64,000 bases of DNA from Listeria grandensis FSL F6-0971 (GTDB taxonomy: Bacteria; Bacillota; Bacilli; Lactobacillales; Listeriaceae), in NCBI RefSeq assembly GCF_000525835.1, contig NZ_AODD01000002.1, forward strand, positions 558,001 through 622,000. The letters run 5' to 3'. Positions within the stretch are counted from its first letter, which is position 1; each line of letters opens with the position of its first letter. The translations under genes were made by a program, and so were the position numbers. Below, piece by piece: positions 47,946 to 56,983 of this stretch. Below the pieces are notes generated by a model. It worked only from the letters and a program-made list of their open reading frames with translations, was not told where the DNA came from and made no database searches.

Positions 47946-47993
47946 AGTATACATAAAAAATCGCCCCTTGTAAATCGTAATGAATCTTATTTA
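47946..47993 (-). promoter_or_regulatory. zurA promoter with Zur box
   Basis: Minus-strand TTTACA (47974-47969), 17-base spacer, TATACT (47951-47946). The stretch 47971-47993 reads TAAATCGTAAT-G-AATCTTATTTA. Its left half matches the Zur consensus TAAATCGTAAT exactly and the right half 7 of 11. The box overlaps the -35, so bound Zur would block initiation. Confidence 0.85.
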
Positions 47994-48002
47994 TAGGAAA
48001 CT

Positions 48003-48039
48003 TAAAAAAATCGGAGAAACCGTAATGGCTTATCCGATT
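48003..48039 (-). terminator. Terminator after the acetyltransferase gene
   Basis: AATCGGA / TCCGATT with a 17-base loop; on the minus strand it continues into seven T. Confidence 0.8.
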
Positions 48040-48041
48040 CA

Positions 48042-48857
48042 CTACATTATTTCTCCATCCAAAATAACTTTTCGCATTTGAATTTGTTTGGCTACCTCAG
48101 TAAAACCATTTTGCAACAATATCGGGATAAACGCTTTGTCCGTTTCCTGATTACTTATCATACAAGGAAGTGCCCCATACCGGTTAAAGAATGCTTGTAA
48201 CCCATCTAAGATTTGGCTGCTATCATCCAAGTTTATTTGCAGCAAAGTAATGCTCTTATCAGAAACCCTATAAATAATATCTCCCAACAATTGACGATTG
48301 CGCCATATAGAGGCAGCTTGCGTTTGTTCGGAAATCAAGTTTTGCCATGGTGTTTCATTCTTTTCGAAAAGAGATTCGCTTACCCTCTTTTTAAGTTGGA
48401 TACCTGCCTTGCCATAATCCTGCAAATTCCCATTCAAAAAGATAAGATCCGTCGTTTTTTGGTAGCCAAGCGACTCATACAAACGAATAGCTGCATGATT
48501 ATTTGAGATAACCTCCAACCATGATTCTGTGACATTCTCCTTACTATAAGTGGTAATTAGTGCTTCCATAAGTTGGCGAGCCAAACCTTGTTTTCTGAAC
48601 CTTGGAATGATGGCGATACCACCAATCCACGCAATCTTTCGCGATTGAAATATACGTGTCCCCGTGAGTGCAAACCCTGCAAACTCGCCATCTATTTCAA
48701 CTACTAATGAGTCGTCTGCTGATAAATACAGACTCGCCATTCGTGCTTCAAAACTAGCTTCTGTCAATGTAGCTGGAACAAGATAATCTGCAAAGGCTTC
48801 ATTCCAAAGTGCGACTTGTTGCGATTTTGCGAGTTCTGCTAAACGCAATAGTTTCAT
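48042..48857 (-). CDS. GNAT family N-acetyltransferase
   Basis: The 271-residue protein has an N-terminal GNAT domain with the acetyl-CoA loop IIPRFRKQGLARQLM (about 83-97) and NNHAAIRLYESLGYQ. A second, less conserved C-terminal half (about 150-271) may be a degenerate GNAT copy. The substrate is unknown. ATG 48857 follows gagggaa. It stands between its own terminator and the ppaC hairpin. Confidence 0.85.
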   Translation of the reverse strand: MKLLRLAELAKSQQVALWNEAFADYLVPATLTEASFEARMASLYLSADDSLVVEIDGEFAGFALTGTRIFQSRKIAWIGGIAIIPRFRKQGLARQLMEALITTYSKENVTESWLEVISNNHAAIRLYESLGYQKTTDLIFLNGNLQDYGKAGIQLKKRVSESLFEKNETPWQNLISEQTQAASIWRNRQLLGDIIYRVSDKSITLLQINLDDSSQILDGLQAFFNRYGALPCMISNQETDKAFIPILLQNGFTEVAKQIQMRKVILDGEIM

Positions 48858-48879
48858 AATTTCCCTCCTCTAGATAGAA

Positions 48880-48909
48880 GAAACAGCCCCTATGAATAGA
48901 AGCTGCTTC
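48880..48909 (-). terminator. Probable terminator after ppaC
   Basis: Minus-strand stem GAAGCAGC / GCTGTTTC (one wobble), followed by TTCTATC. Confidence 0.5.
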
Positions 48910-48919
48910 TCGTTACATG

Positions 48920-49846
48920 TTATTTTGAAAATATGTCTGTTAAAATCGGCACGACTTGCTTCTTGCGAGAAACAACACCAGCAAGCGGTGCAACATTTGC
49001 GGCAAAAGTGATACCATAGGCAGCTTCAACTTTGTCCGTCTTGCTTCCAAGCGCGATACCTACAGAATCGTTTGTTAAGATATTCGTCACCACAAACAGA
49101 TATAAATCTAAGCCTTTATCAGCAATACGCTGGTTCATCAATGCTTCAATCTCTGCTTGACGCACCAACACGTCTTGCTCGTCTACTACATTGATTTGTG
49201 CAATCTCTACTTTAGAACCGCCCATTTCAAACTCTTTGGCATCAAGTAATAATTCTTCGACTGTTTTGGTGGAAACATCAGCACCTGCTTTTAACATATC
49301 TAAGCCATATGTAGCCGTCTCAATACCTGCAATCACAGCAAGTTTTTCTGCAACTTCTTTGTCCTCTGGCGTGCATGTCGGTGATTGATACAAAAGCGTA
49401 TCGGAAATGATTGCCGAAAGCATCAATCCAGCCGTCGTGTTGGAGATTTCAATGCCTTTTTCCTGGAACATTTTATAAAGAATGGTTGCCGTGCATCCAA
49501 CTGGCTCTGCGCGGTAATACAAAGGATCTGCCGTTTCAAAATTCGCGATACGGTGGTGATCAATGACTTCCAAAACGGTAACATCAGCAATATCATCTGC
49601 GCTTTGTTGCTTCTCATTATGATCTACAAGGCTAACCGTTGTTACTTCATTTGCCACCGTCGCAACAAGGCGCGGCGCTTCTACTTTAAAATATGCAAGC
49701 ACGAATGCTGTCTCACTATTCATTTCGCCAAGACGAACCGCTTCGATATCTTGACCTTGCGCTTTCTTTAGCTCCGCATACGCAATCGCAGAACAAATCG
49801 TATCTGTATCTGGGTTCTTATGTCCAAAAACGAGTGATTTTGTCAT
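48920..49846 (-). CDS. ppaC: Manganese-dependent inorganic pyrophosphatase
   Basis: Family II (DHH/DHHA2) pyrophosphatase that drives biosynthetic reactions by hydrolysing PPi. The 308-residue protein has [18 protein letters not shown] near the start, VSLVDHNE, the DHH motif [10 protein letters not shown], and a C-terminal DHHA2 domain ending [17 protein letters not shown] 49846 follows aaaggag. Length and motifs are standard. Confidence 0.97.
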   Translation of the reverse strand: MTKSLVFGHKNPDTDTICSAIAYAELKKAQGQDIEAVRLGEMNSETAFVLAYFKVEAPRLVATVANEVTTVSLVDHNEKQQSADDIADVTVLEVIDHHRIANFETADPLYYRAEPVGCTATILYKMFQEKGIEISNTTAGLMLSAIISDTLLYQSPTCTPEDKEVAEKLAVIAGIETATYGLDMLKAGADVSTKTVEELLLDAKEFEMGGSKVEIAQINVVDEQDVLVRQAEIEALMNQRIADKGLDLYLFVVTNILTNDSVGIALGSKTDKVEAAYGITFAANVAPLAGVVSRKKQVVPILTDIFSK

Positions 49847-49870
49847 GTTTTTATCTCCTTTATTAGCGCC

Positions 49871-50771
49871 TTATTCAGCTGCCATGATTTTCGTTAAAAG
49901 CTCTGGATCAAATGTCTGACTGCGAAGCATCGCAATTTCATGTTTATACGGCGGTTTCTTATTTTTCTTATCTTCACCCACGTAAGGCGTTTCAAGAATT
50001 TTCGAAATGTCATCTAAATGCGGATGATGCACGATATAGTTGAGCGCATCAAAACCAATATGACCAAAACCGATATTGGCATGCCGATCTTTATGAGCAC
50101 CTCGTTTCGTTTTTACTGTCATTGATATGGAGCACTTTTAAGCGATCCAACCCAATAATCTTATCAAAATCGTTCAGTACACCATCAAAATCATTGACAA
50201 TATCATAACCTGCATCATGCACATGGCAAGTGTCAAACGTTACCGACAAAAGCTCATTATGGGTGACACCGTCCATAATCGCGGCAATTTCTTCAAACGT
50301 CCGTCCGATTTCGGTCCCTTTTCCCGCCATTGTTTCTAGCGCAACTTGTACGTTTTGATCCGGTTTCAAAGACTCATTCAAGCCTTTAATAATTTGCTTG
50401 ATGCCTGTTTCTGCACCTTCGCCAACATGTGCACCTGGATGAAGTACAATCTGCTTCGCACCGAGCGCCGCCGTCCGTTCTATCTCTGATTGCAAAAAGG
50501 TCACGCCGATTTCAAATGTCTCTGGTTTCACAGCATTTCCGATATTAATAATGTACGGCGCATGAACCACGATATCCGTGATCGTATGCTCCTTCATATG
50601 AGCAAGTCCTGCTTCAATATTCAAATCTTCAATCGGCTTGCGTCGTGTATTTTGCGGCGCTCCCGTGTAAATCATAAATGTATTCGAACCATAAGATGCA
50701 GCTTCCTGACTCGCAGCAAGCATCATCTCCTTACCACTCATCGAAACATGTGAACCTAATCTTAGTACCAT
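49871..50771 (-). pseudogene. nfo: Endonuclease IV, frameshifted
   Basis: Apurinic/apyrimidinic endonuclease of base-excision repair. The N-terminal part from ATG 50771 ([17 protein letters not shown]) runs to [12 protein letters not shown] and then leaves frame. The rest, [21 protein letters not shown], continues in another frame to 49871. One surplus A at 50105-50107 accounts for it; removal yields about 299 residues, normal for the family. Metal-binding residues ([29 protein letters not shown]) are all present across the two parts. ATG lies 2 bases after the cshB stop with gggagg inside cshB, so expression is coupled. Confidence 0.88.
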
Positions 50772-50773
50772 AG

Positions 50774-52093
50774 TTACCTCCCGCGTTTGTTCATTTTACG
50801 TTCGCGACGCTTAATTTCGTTCATTTTGTAGTTTAGTTTCTTTTTATAATTTGGTTTCCCTTTTTGTTTCGCTTTTTTACGCATCCCAATTTCGCGTGGA
50901 TCCGCGGCTTCGCGTTTAGGCTCTCGCTTTTGACGACGATTGCGGTCATCCGTATCGACAAATTCGCCATTCTTAAGATCAACGTGCTTGAATTCGATGT
51001 TCATTTTTTCAAGTTGGTTTAGCGCATCCTCATCCGATGGTTCGTAAATTGTTAACGCAACACCAGAATGCCCTGCGCGTCCTGTACGCCCCGTTCTATG
51101 GATATAAAAATCAAGATCGCTTGGCAACTCGTAATTGATGATGTGACTGATTCCTTGAATATCGATACCACGCGCGGCTAAATCTGTCGCGACCACGTAT
51201 TGAAATTCCAAGTTCTCCAGCTGCTTCATCGTACGCTTACGTTCACGAGCCTCTACACCACCATGGATTTTTGCAACTTTCAAACCGCGTTCCGTTAAAC
51301 CTTTTGCAACTTCATCAGCCATTGCTTTCGTATTTGTGAAAACGACCGCCAAATATGGTTGATAGGCTACAAGCGCATTTTTAAGAATATCTACCTTGTC
51401 CTTACTGCGACGCGCAATCAACTGATGCTTCACATCTGTATTGGCCAGTGCTTGCGGTTGAATATGTTCATAACGCGGATTTTCCATATATTTCTTCAAG
51501 AAGGGTTTTAATTTTTGCGGAATTGTTGCTGAGAAAACAAGCATTTGCAGATTTTCTGGCATTTTACTCGCAATTTGATCGACATCCATCAAGAATCCCA
51601 TGTCTAGCGTCATATCAGCTTCATCGACAACAAAAACTTGCGTCGTATGCACAAGTAAAGCCGTTTCGCGAATAAGATCATTGATTCGACCTGGCGTACC
51701 AACAACGATATGCGGTTGTTGCTTCTTCAAGCGATCGATTGTTCGTTGTTTATCCGTACCACCAATAACGAGTAGCGAGCGAATCTCATCATCGCTATAT
51801 TTGATAATTTTTTTAATCTCGTTATGGATCTGCGTCGCAAGTTCGCGGCTAGGTGCTGTAATAACTGCCTGCACACTGTCTTTGTCCGCTTTAATTTTGT
51901 TGATGATTGGCAGAAGGAAAGTATGTGTCTTCCCAGTACCCGTTTGGGATTGTCCCACAACGCTTTCGCCCTTCATAATCGCCGGTATTAATTTCTGTTG
52001 TACTTCTGTTGGTTCATAAAAACCTAATTTATCAATGGCAAGCTGAATAAAAGGTTGAAAATGAAATTGATCAAACCTTGTTTTTTTGTTCAT
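50774..52093 (-). CDS. cshB: DEAD-box RNA helicase CshB
   Basis: ATP-dependent RNA helicase, in relatives linked to cold growth and ribosome or mRNA remodelling. The 439-residue protein has the Q motif ([21 protein letters not shown]), AQTGTGKT-type motif I ([11 protein letters not shown]), [12 protein letters not shown] (DEAD), SAT in VFSATIP and [10 protein letters not shown]. The C-terminus after about residue 375 is very basic (KRREPKRE...KMNKRGR), an RNA-binding tail. It precedes nfo by 2 bases. Assigned CshB by position and tail. Confidence 0.93.
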   Translation of the reverse strand: MNKKTRFDQFHFQPFIQLAIDKLGFYEPTEVQQKLIPAIMKGESVVGQSQTGTGKTHTFLLPIINKIKADKDSVQAVITAPSRELATQIHNEIKKIIKYSDDEIRSLLVIGGTDKQRTIDRLKKQQPHIVVGTPGRINDLIRETALLVHTTQVFVVDEADMTLDMGFLMDVDQIASKMPENLQMLVFSATIPQKLKPFLKKYMENPRYEHIQPQALANTDVKHQLIARRSKDKVDILKNALVAYQPYLAVVFTNTKAMADEVAKGLTERGLKVAKIHGGVEARERKRTMKQLENLEFQYVVATDLAARGIDIQGISHIINYELPSDLDFYIHRTGRTGRAGHSGVALTIYEPSDEDALNQLEKMNIEFKHVDLKNGEFVDTDDRNRRQKREPKREAADPREIGMRKKAKQKGKPNYKKKLNYKMNEIKRRERKMNKRGR

Positions 52094-52194
52094 TTTTCCA
52101 CTCCGTTCTGTTCCTAAACGTTATTATATCATAGTTTCTAGGTCAGGTCAGCAAGAAAAGCTAACCGTTTTTCACTTTAGCAAAATTCAGCCAG

Positions 52195-52223
52195 TTGAAA
52201 CCCTGCCAAATCTGGCTTATAAT
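52195..52223 (+). promoter_or_regulatory. Promoter of ispH
   Basis: TTGAAA (52195-52200), 17-base spacer, consensus TATAAT (52218-52223), about 73 bases before the ispH TTG start. Confidence 0.75.
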
Positions 52224-52296
52224 AGAAAAGTAGACGGCATTTTTAGTTGTGTTGCCCAGCTACTGCTACACCTTGAGAAATTTAGGAGGTTTAACA

Positions 52297-53291
52297 TTGG
52301 AAATTATTAAGATTGCCCCTCGTGGTTATTGTTACGGTGTGGTGGATGCGATGGTGATTGCGCGTAACGCATCACTTGATCCGAATCTCCCCGCCCAATT
52401 CATATACTCGGCATGATCGTTCATAATCAACATGTCACAGAAGCCTTTGAAGACGTTGGGATTGTTACACTTGACGGCCCTAATCGAGAAGCTATTTTGG
52501 ACCAAATTGAGAGCGGTACTGTCATTTTCACAGCACACGGTGTTTCACCCGCCGTGAAAGAACGTGCCAAAGCGAAAGGCCTGACAACGCTTGATGCTAC
52601 ATGCCCCGACGTCACGCGCACCTACGATTTAATTTTAGAAAAGAAGCATGAAGGTTTTCATGTCATTTATATCGGCAAAAAAGGCCACCCAGAGCCAGAA
52701 GGTGCAGTTGGCGTAGCGCCTGACATCGTGCATCTCGTAGAAAATATGGAAGATGTAGATGCGCTTGGCCTTACTAATGAGAAAATTTTTGTGACGAATC
52801 AGACAACGATGAGTCAATGGGACGTGATGGATCTAATGGACTACATCCAGTCTGTTTATCCACAAGCAGAACAGCATCAGGAAATTTGCATGGCTACCCA
52901 AGTTCGCCAAGAAGCCGTTGCAAAACAAGCGGTTGGCGCAGATGTGACGATTGTTGTCGGTGATCCTAGAAGTAACAACAGCAACCGTCTTGCCCAAGTA
53001 TCGGAAGAAAAAGCCGGTGTTCCCGCCCATCGCATCGCCAATATTGAAGAGCTTAATCTCGATTGGATTAAAGACGCGAAGAAAGTCGCAGTAACAGCTG
53101 GTGCCAGTACGCCGACACAAATTATTCGTGAAGTCCTTGTTTTTCTAGACGATTATGATCCGGAGAATCCAGCAACTTGGGAGCGTAAGCACGATGTTGA
53201 TCCAGTCAGCATTTTGCCGCGTGCCCGCAAAAAAAATATCGAAAAACAACGCGCCGCTCGTTTGGAGCACTTGAAGAACGGCGGTAAATAA
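52297..53291 (+). pseudogene. ispH: 4-hydroxy-3-methylbut-2-enyl diphosphate reductase, frameshifted
   Basis: Last enzyme of the MEP pathway ([4Fe-4S]). TTG 52297 after aggagg opens [20 protein letters not shown] and reads to [11 protein letters not shown], then stops. The continuing frame is [19 protein letters not shown]. One missing C in the run at 52389-52392 restores [15 protein letters not shown], giving about 331 residues. Cluster cysteines are visible: GYCYG near residue 12, DATCPDV near 105 and EICMATQ near 200. A basic tail ([26 protein letters not shown]) follows. ispG is intact, so the pathway ends in a broken gene if the lesion is real. Listeria also uses the mevalonate route, so this could be tolerated. 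Confidence 0.88.
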
Positions 53292-53292
53292 T

Positions 53293-53333
53293 AAAGAGGA
53301 TTGGAGCATATTCTGCGCTCTAATCCTCTTTTT
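53293..53333. terminator. Terminator between ispH and the convergent nif3-like gene
   Basis: AAAGAGGATTGGAGC / GCGCTCTAATCCTCTTT with one mismatch and TTT after it. Confidence 0.85.
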
Positions 53334-53361
53334 CTAGTTCATATATATTGCTTCCAACTCC

Positions 53362-54483
53362 TTAATAAAACGTAAATGGATTCGTGTTTTGCTCGGATAT
53401 AATAAGCTCAATCTCATAATTTTGCGCTTGCGTCGTCTCCTCGAATTGCTTTCGAAGGCTTGCTTTCATCACTTTTTCAATGTAATGGCCAGCATCAATC
53501 GTCGGCAGATCCAGCGCTAATAAATCATGTCCTGTATGGTAATAAATATCACCTGTAATATACACATCCGCGCCTGCCCGCTTGACATCATGGATGAATT
53601 TATTCCCATCGCCGCCAATAATAGCCACCTTACGAACAGAACGATTGGTATTACCAATAACACGCACATTCTCCATCGATAATTTCTCTTTTACTAATCC
53701 AATAAAACCTTGAAGTTCCATAGCTTTCGGCAAATTACCGATTCTTCCAAGCCCCATAGCAGATTCTACATTTTCAATTGGATAAATATCGATCACTGGA
53801 GCCTCATATGGATGCGATAATTTCACCGCCTTAATAATTCGATCCATTTGGGAATGTGGAAAAATAGCCTCTATCTTCACCTCTTGAACAGCCTCAAGAT
53901 CTCCGGGTTTACCGATCGTTGGATTTGCTTCATCCCCTGGAAGAAAACGCCCCGTACCATCTACAGAAAATGTACATTCCGAGTACAGATCTGAAAATTT
54001 TCCAGCCCCGTTATTGACTAGTGCCAAGCGAATGGATTCCTCAGCAAAATCGGGCGTATATACTGCAATTTTGCTATAGCTTTCTTTGTATGTAGGCACA
54101 ATTATTTTCGTATCCGTCAAGCCGAGTAGCTCACTTAATGCATCATTGACGCCACCATCAGCAATGTCTAAATTTGTGTGCGCCGCATAAACGATAATAT
54201 CATGCTTAATTAATTTTTTCACAATTCGTCCTTCTGGTGTCGAAAAATCGATTTTCTTTAGCGGTCTGAAAAGTAATGGATGATGTGCAATAATCATATC
54301 TACGCCTTTAGAGATTGCTTCATCGACCACATTCTCAAGCACGTCTAATGTAAACATAATCTTGCGTACTTTACGCGCCAAATCCCCAATCTGTAAACCA
54401 ATAGGATCACCGTCCATAGCATATTTTTTCGGTGCAATACCTTCCAAAATCGCTACATATTCGTAACCATTCGCTACTTTCAT
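53362..54483 (-). CDS. Nif3-like dinuclear metal centre hexameric protein (YqfO family)
   Basis: The 373-residue protein has the NIF3 halves at both ends: IIAHHPLLFRPLKKI and AHTNLDIADGGVN at the front, and ITGDIYYHTGHDLLALDLPTIDAGHYIEK at the back. A CutA-like insert (about 130-235) lies between. Members bind two metal ions; proposed GTP cyclohydrolase activity is not established here. It overlaps the trmK stop by ATGA and forms an operon with it. Confidence 0.92.
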   Translation of the reverse strand: MKVANGYEYVAILEGIAPKKYAMDGDPIGLQIGDLARKVRKIMFTLDVLENVVDEAISKGVDMIIAHHPLLFRPLKKIDFSTPEGRIVKKLIKHDIIVYAAHTNLDIADGGVNDALSELLGLTDTKIIVPTYKESYSKIAVYTPDFAEESIRLALVNNGAGKFSDLYSECTFSVDGTGRFLPGDEANPTIGKPGDLEAVQEVKIEAIFPHSQMDRIIKAVKLSHPYEAPVIDIYPIENVESAMGLGRIGNLPKAMELQGFIGLVKEKLSMENVRVIGNTNRSVRKVAIIGGDGNKFIHDVKRAGADVYITGDIYYHTGHDLLALDLPTIDAGHYIEKVMKASLRKQFEETTQAQNYEIELIISEQNTNPFTFY

Positions 54484-55175
54484 CGTAACACATCCTCTAT
54501 TATCTTTATTTTCATCGCTAACTCTACCAATTTCGCTTCATTTTTCGCATTACTAGCATCAATTTGGGTCTGAATTTCTTTCCAATTAGCCAATTCATGC
54601 TCCCATTTCGCTTGAAAAACAGCAGATTTTTCTTGCATCAAAAATGGTCCAAGCAAGCGTTCGCTATCTGAATAAGATACTTTCTGTTCACTCGGCTCCA
54701 AAACCAGGATTTCATAAATCTTATTATCTTCACGTAAAATGCTTTCCGAGACCAGCGCCCATTGGTTCGCTTCTCCCCATTCACGCAGTTGATGTGCCGC
54801 AATATTTGGTTGCAATATCAGATGCGTGACACCCGTTAGTTTGTTCGAGTCTGCTTCCAAAATGGAGCGAATCAACGCACCGCCCATGCCAGCAATGACA
54901 ATTGTATCGACCCGATCTGCCATCTCGATAACCGCTAAACCATTTCCTTTACGGACCGCTATTTCCCCTGTCAATCCAAGGCTTCGGACTTGCTTTGTCG
55001 CTGATTGAAATGGACCATCCACAACTTCCCCGGCTATAGCAAACTCAATTTGGCCTTTTTGAATCGCATGACAAGGTAAATAAGCATGGTCACTGCCTAT
55101 ATCCGCAATCCGTGCACCTTTTGGTATATAAGAAACTACTTTTTCTAATCGTTCTGATAATTGTTGTTCGTTCAA
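54480..55175 (-). CDS. trmK: tRNA (adenine-22-N1)-methyltransferase TrmK
   Basis: SAM-dependent methylation of A22 in tRNA. The 231-residue protein has the SAM site YIPKGARIADIGSDHAYLPCHA, the catalytic VIAGMGGALI and HLILQPNIAAHQLREWG, and a C-terminal coiled-coil pair (about 170-230). TTG 55175 (MNEQQLSERL) is preferred: ATG 55184 sits immediately beside the aaagg site, while TTG is 8 bases away and matches the usual family start. Confidence 0.94.
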   Translation of the reverse strand: MNEQQLSERLEKVVSYIPKGARIADIGSDHAYLPCHAIQKGQIEFAIAGEVVDGPFQSATKQVRSLGLTGEIAVRKGNGLAVIEMADRVDTIVIAGMGGALIRSILEADSNKLTGVTHLILQPNIAAHQLREWGEANQWALVSESILREDNKIYEILVLEPSEQKVSYSDSERLLGPFLMQEKSAVFQAKWEHELANWKEIQTQIDASNAKNEAKLVELAMKIKIIEDVLR

Positions 55176-55233
55176 AAAAACCATCCTTTGTAAAAAAGAG
55201 AGCGCGACTGTTACGCACTCTCCTCTGAAATTT

Positions 55234-56355
55234 TTATTCTAAGAAATCTTTAAGCTGTTTACTGCGACTCGGGTGCCTTAACTTACGTAACGCTTTTGCT
55301 TCGATTTGACGAATACGCTCGCGTGTGACACCAAATACACGGCCAACTTCTTCAAGCGTGCGCGTACGACCATCATCTAGACCAAAACGTAAGCGAAGTA
55401 CATTTTCTTCACGGTCGGTTAAAGTATCAAGGACATCTTCTAGCTGCTCCTTTAATAGCTCATATGCCGCATGATCTGATGGCGACGTTGCTTCTTGATC
55501 TTCAATAAAGTCCCCTAGGTGTGAATCATCCTCTTCACCGATTGGCGTTTCCAAAGAAACTGGTTCTTGAGCAATTTTTAGAATCTCACGCACTTTCTCT
55601 GTTGGTAGATCCATTTCTTCACCAATCTCTTCTGGAGACGGATCACGACCTAAATCTTGTAACAAGGAACGCTGCACACGAATTAATTTGTTGATCGTTT
55701 CAACCATGTGGACAGGGATACGAATGGTACGCGCTTGGTCGGCAATCGCTCGGGTAATCGCTTGGCGAATCCACCATGTTGCATACGTACTAAATTTGAA
55801 CCCTTTATTAAAATCAAATTTCTCAACAGCCTTCATGAGCCCCATATTACCTTCTTGAATTAAATCAAGAAACAGCATCCCGCGTCCGACGTAACGCTTA
55901 GCGATACTGACAACAAGACGTAAATTCGCTTCTGCCAAACGGCCTTTTGCTTCTTCATCACCTTGCTCAATACGTTTGGCAAGCGCGATTTCTTCGTCAG
56001 CAGAAAGTAGATTGACACGACCGATTTCTTTCAAATACATTCGAACAGGGTCATTAATTTTGACACCTGGGGGCACACTCAAATCGTTTAAATCAATTTC
56101 TGCCGTCTCTTCTTTAATCAATTCAGCTTCATTCGGATCTGCGTCTTCCTCTTCGTCTGCCACCTCAATGGATAATTCCGTTAATAGCTCTAAAAAGTCA
56201 TCCATTTGATCGCTATCTAAAGTAAATGGAGCTAGTTTTGCGGCAATCTCAGCGTACGTTAGAGACCCCTTCTTTTTGCCATCTACAATTAATAATTCTT
56301 TTGCTTTGTCTAAATTTAAATCTTCTGGTTTCGATTCTTGCGGTTTTTTAGCCAT
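55234..56355 (-). CDS. rpoD: Primary sigma factor RpoD (SigA)
   Basis: Housekeeping sigma-70. The 373-residue protein has region 1.1 at the N-terminus ([23 protein letters not shown]) and an acidic stretch near 65-90. Region 2 reads [38 protein letters not shown] then [15 protein letters not shown]. Regions 3 and 4 end [28 protein letters not shown] 56355 (MAKKPQES) is favoured over 56364, which is only 2 bases from the aaggagg site. It lies downstream of dnaG, separated by the 148-bp repeats. Confidence 0.98.
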   Translation of the reverse strand: MAKKPQESKPEDLNLDKAKELLIVDGKKKGSLTYAEIAAKLAPFTLDSDQMDDFLELLTELSIEVADEEEDADPNEAELIKEETAEIDLNDLSVPPGVKINDPVRMYLKEIGRVNLLSADEEIALAKRIEQGDEEAKGRLAEANLRLVVSIAKRYVGRGMLFLDLIQEGNMGLMKAVEKFDFNKGFKFSTYATWWIRQAITRAIADQARTIRIPVHMVETINKLIRVQRSLLQDLGRDPSPEEIGEEMDLPTEKVREILKIAQEPVSLETPIGEEDDSHLGDFIEDQEATSPSDHAAYELLKEQLEDVLDTLTDREENVLRLRFGLDDGRTRTLEEVGRVFGVTRERIRQIEAKALRKLRHPSRSKQLKDFLE

Positions 56356-56427
56356 AGTCTGCATGTCCTCCTTCCAAAATAACCGTCATAGGTCTTTACC
56401 TCTTTGTCCGGTTTTAAAACACCTGGC

Positions 56428-56547
56428 CTGCGGACGAGCATAGCTCATCTCCGTCGTTAAAGTCTGCGTTACGGTGCTCATGTACATAAGTACACTCCGC
56501 TCCGGTACTGGACTTCGCCTAGGATCTAAGCCATGCTCGTCCGCAGG
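56428..56547. repeat. Long inverted repeat around the first 148-bp unit
   Basis: CCTGCGGACGAGCATAGCT (56428-56446) pairs with AGCCATGCTCGTCCGCAGG (56529-56547), 19 bp with one mismatch. Inside lie nested arms such as AAAGTC / GACTT and TGTAC-ATAA-GTACA. The left arm occurs only here. Later units carry the right arm but a different sequence in its place. Confidence 0.75.
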
Positions 56548-56894
56548 TAGTTTGGTAATACTTTCTTGCCTGAGGCGAGGTCGCTTTGTTTAGAAAATCC
56601 GTCGTTAAAGTCTGTGTTACGGTGCTCATGTACATAAGTACACTCCGCTCCAGTACTCGACATTGCCTAGGATCTAAGCTATGCTCGTCCGCAGGTAGTT
56701 TGGTAGTACTTTCTTGCCTGAGGCGAGGTCGCTTTGTTTGGAAAATCCGTCGTTAAAGTCTGTGTTACGGTGCTCCTGTACATAAGTACACTCCGCTCCG
56801 GTACTCGACTTTACCTAGGATCTAAGCTATGCTCGTCCGCAGGTAGTTTGGTGGGTACTTCTTTGTATGCGGGGTTGCTTCGTTTGAAAAAGGG
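56451..56894. repeat. Three tandem copies of a 148-bp repeat between dnaG and rpoD
   Basis: Units begin with CCGTCGTTAAAGTCTG at 56451, 56599 and 56747, exactly 148 bases apart. Each contains GGTGCTC(A/C)TGTACATAAGT, ACACTCCGCTCC(G/A)GTACT, CCTAGGATCTAAG and ATGCTCGTCCGCAGGTAG. Identity is high between copies 1 and 2 and in the first 110 bases of copy 3, whose last part diverges. No convincing ORF runs through them. They would be transcribed as part of the dnaG-rpoD mRNA. Not an insertion sequence and not CRISPR. I saw no other copy in the window. Confidence 0.93.
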
Positions 56895-56983
56895 TTTCAT
56901 AAAAATGGAACCGTTGAACAAAAATGGTTTCTCCGCTTATTTTGACTGTATTTTAGGTACGCGTTTTTGTAGTGTAGTATGAA

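Noticed and set aside
56451..56894. CRISPR-like or IS element reading of the repeat array
   Set aside because: Units are contiguous 148-bp copies without spacers, and no transposase or cas gene is nearby.
56734..56982. 82-residue plus-strand ORF across the third repeat
   Set aside because: It arises from repeat sequence, has no ribosome site and runs antisense to the dnaG-rpoD transcript.
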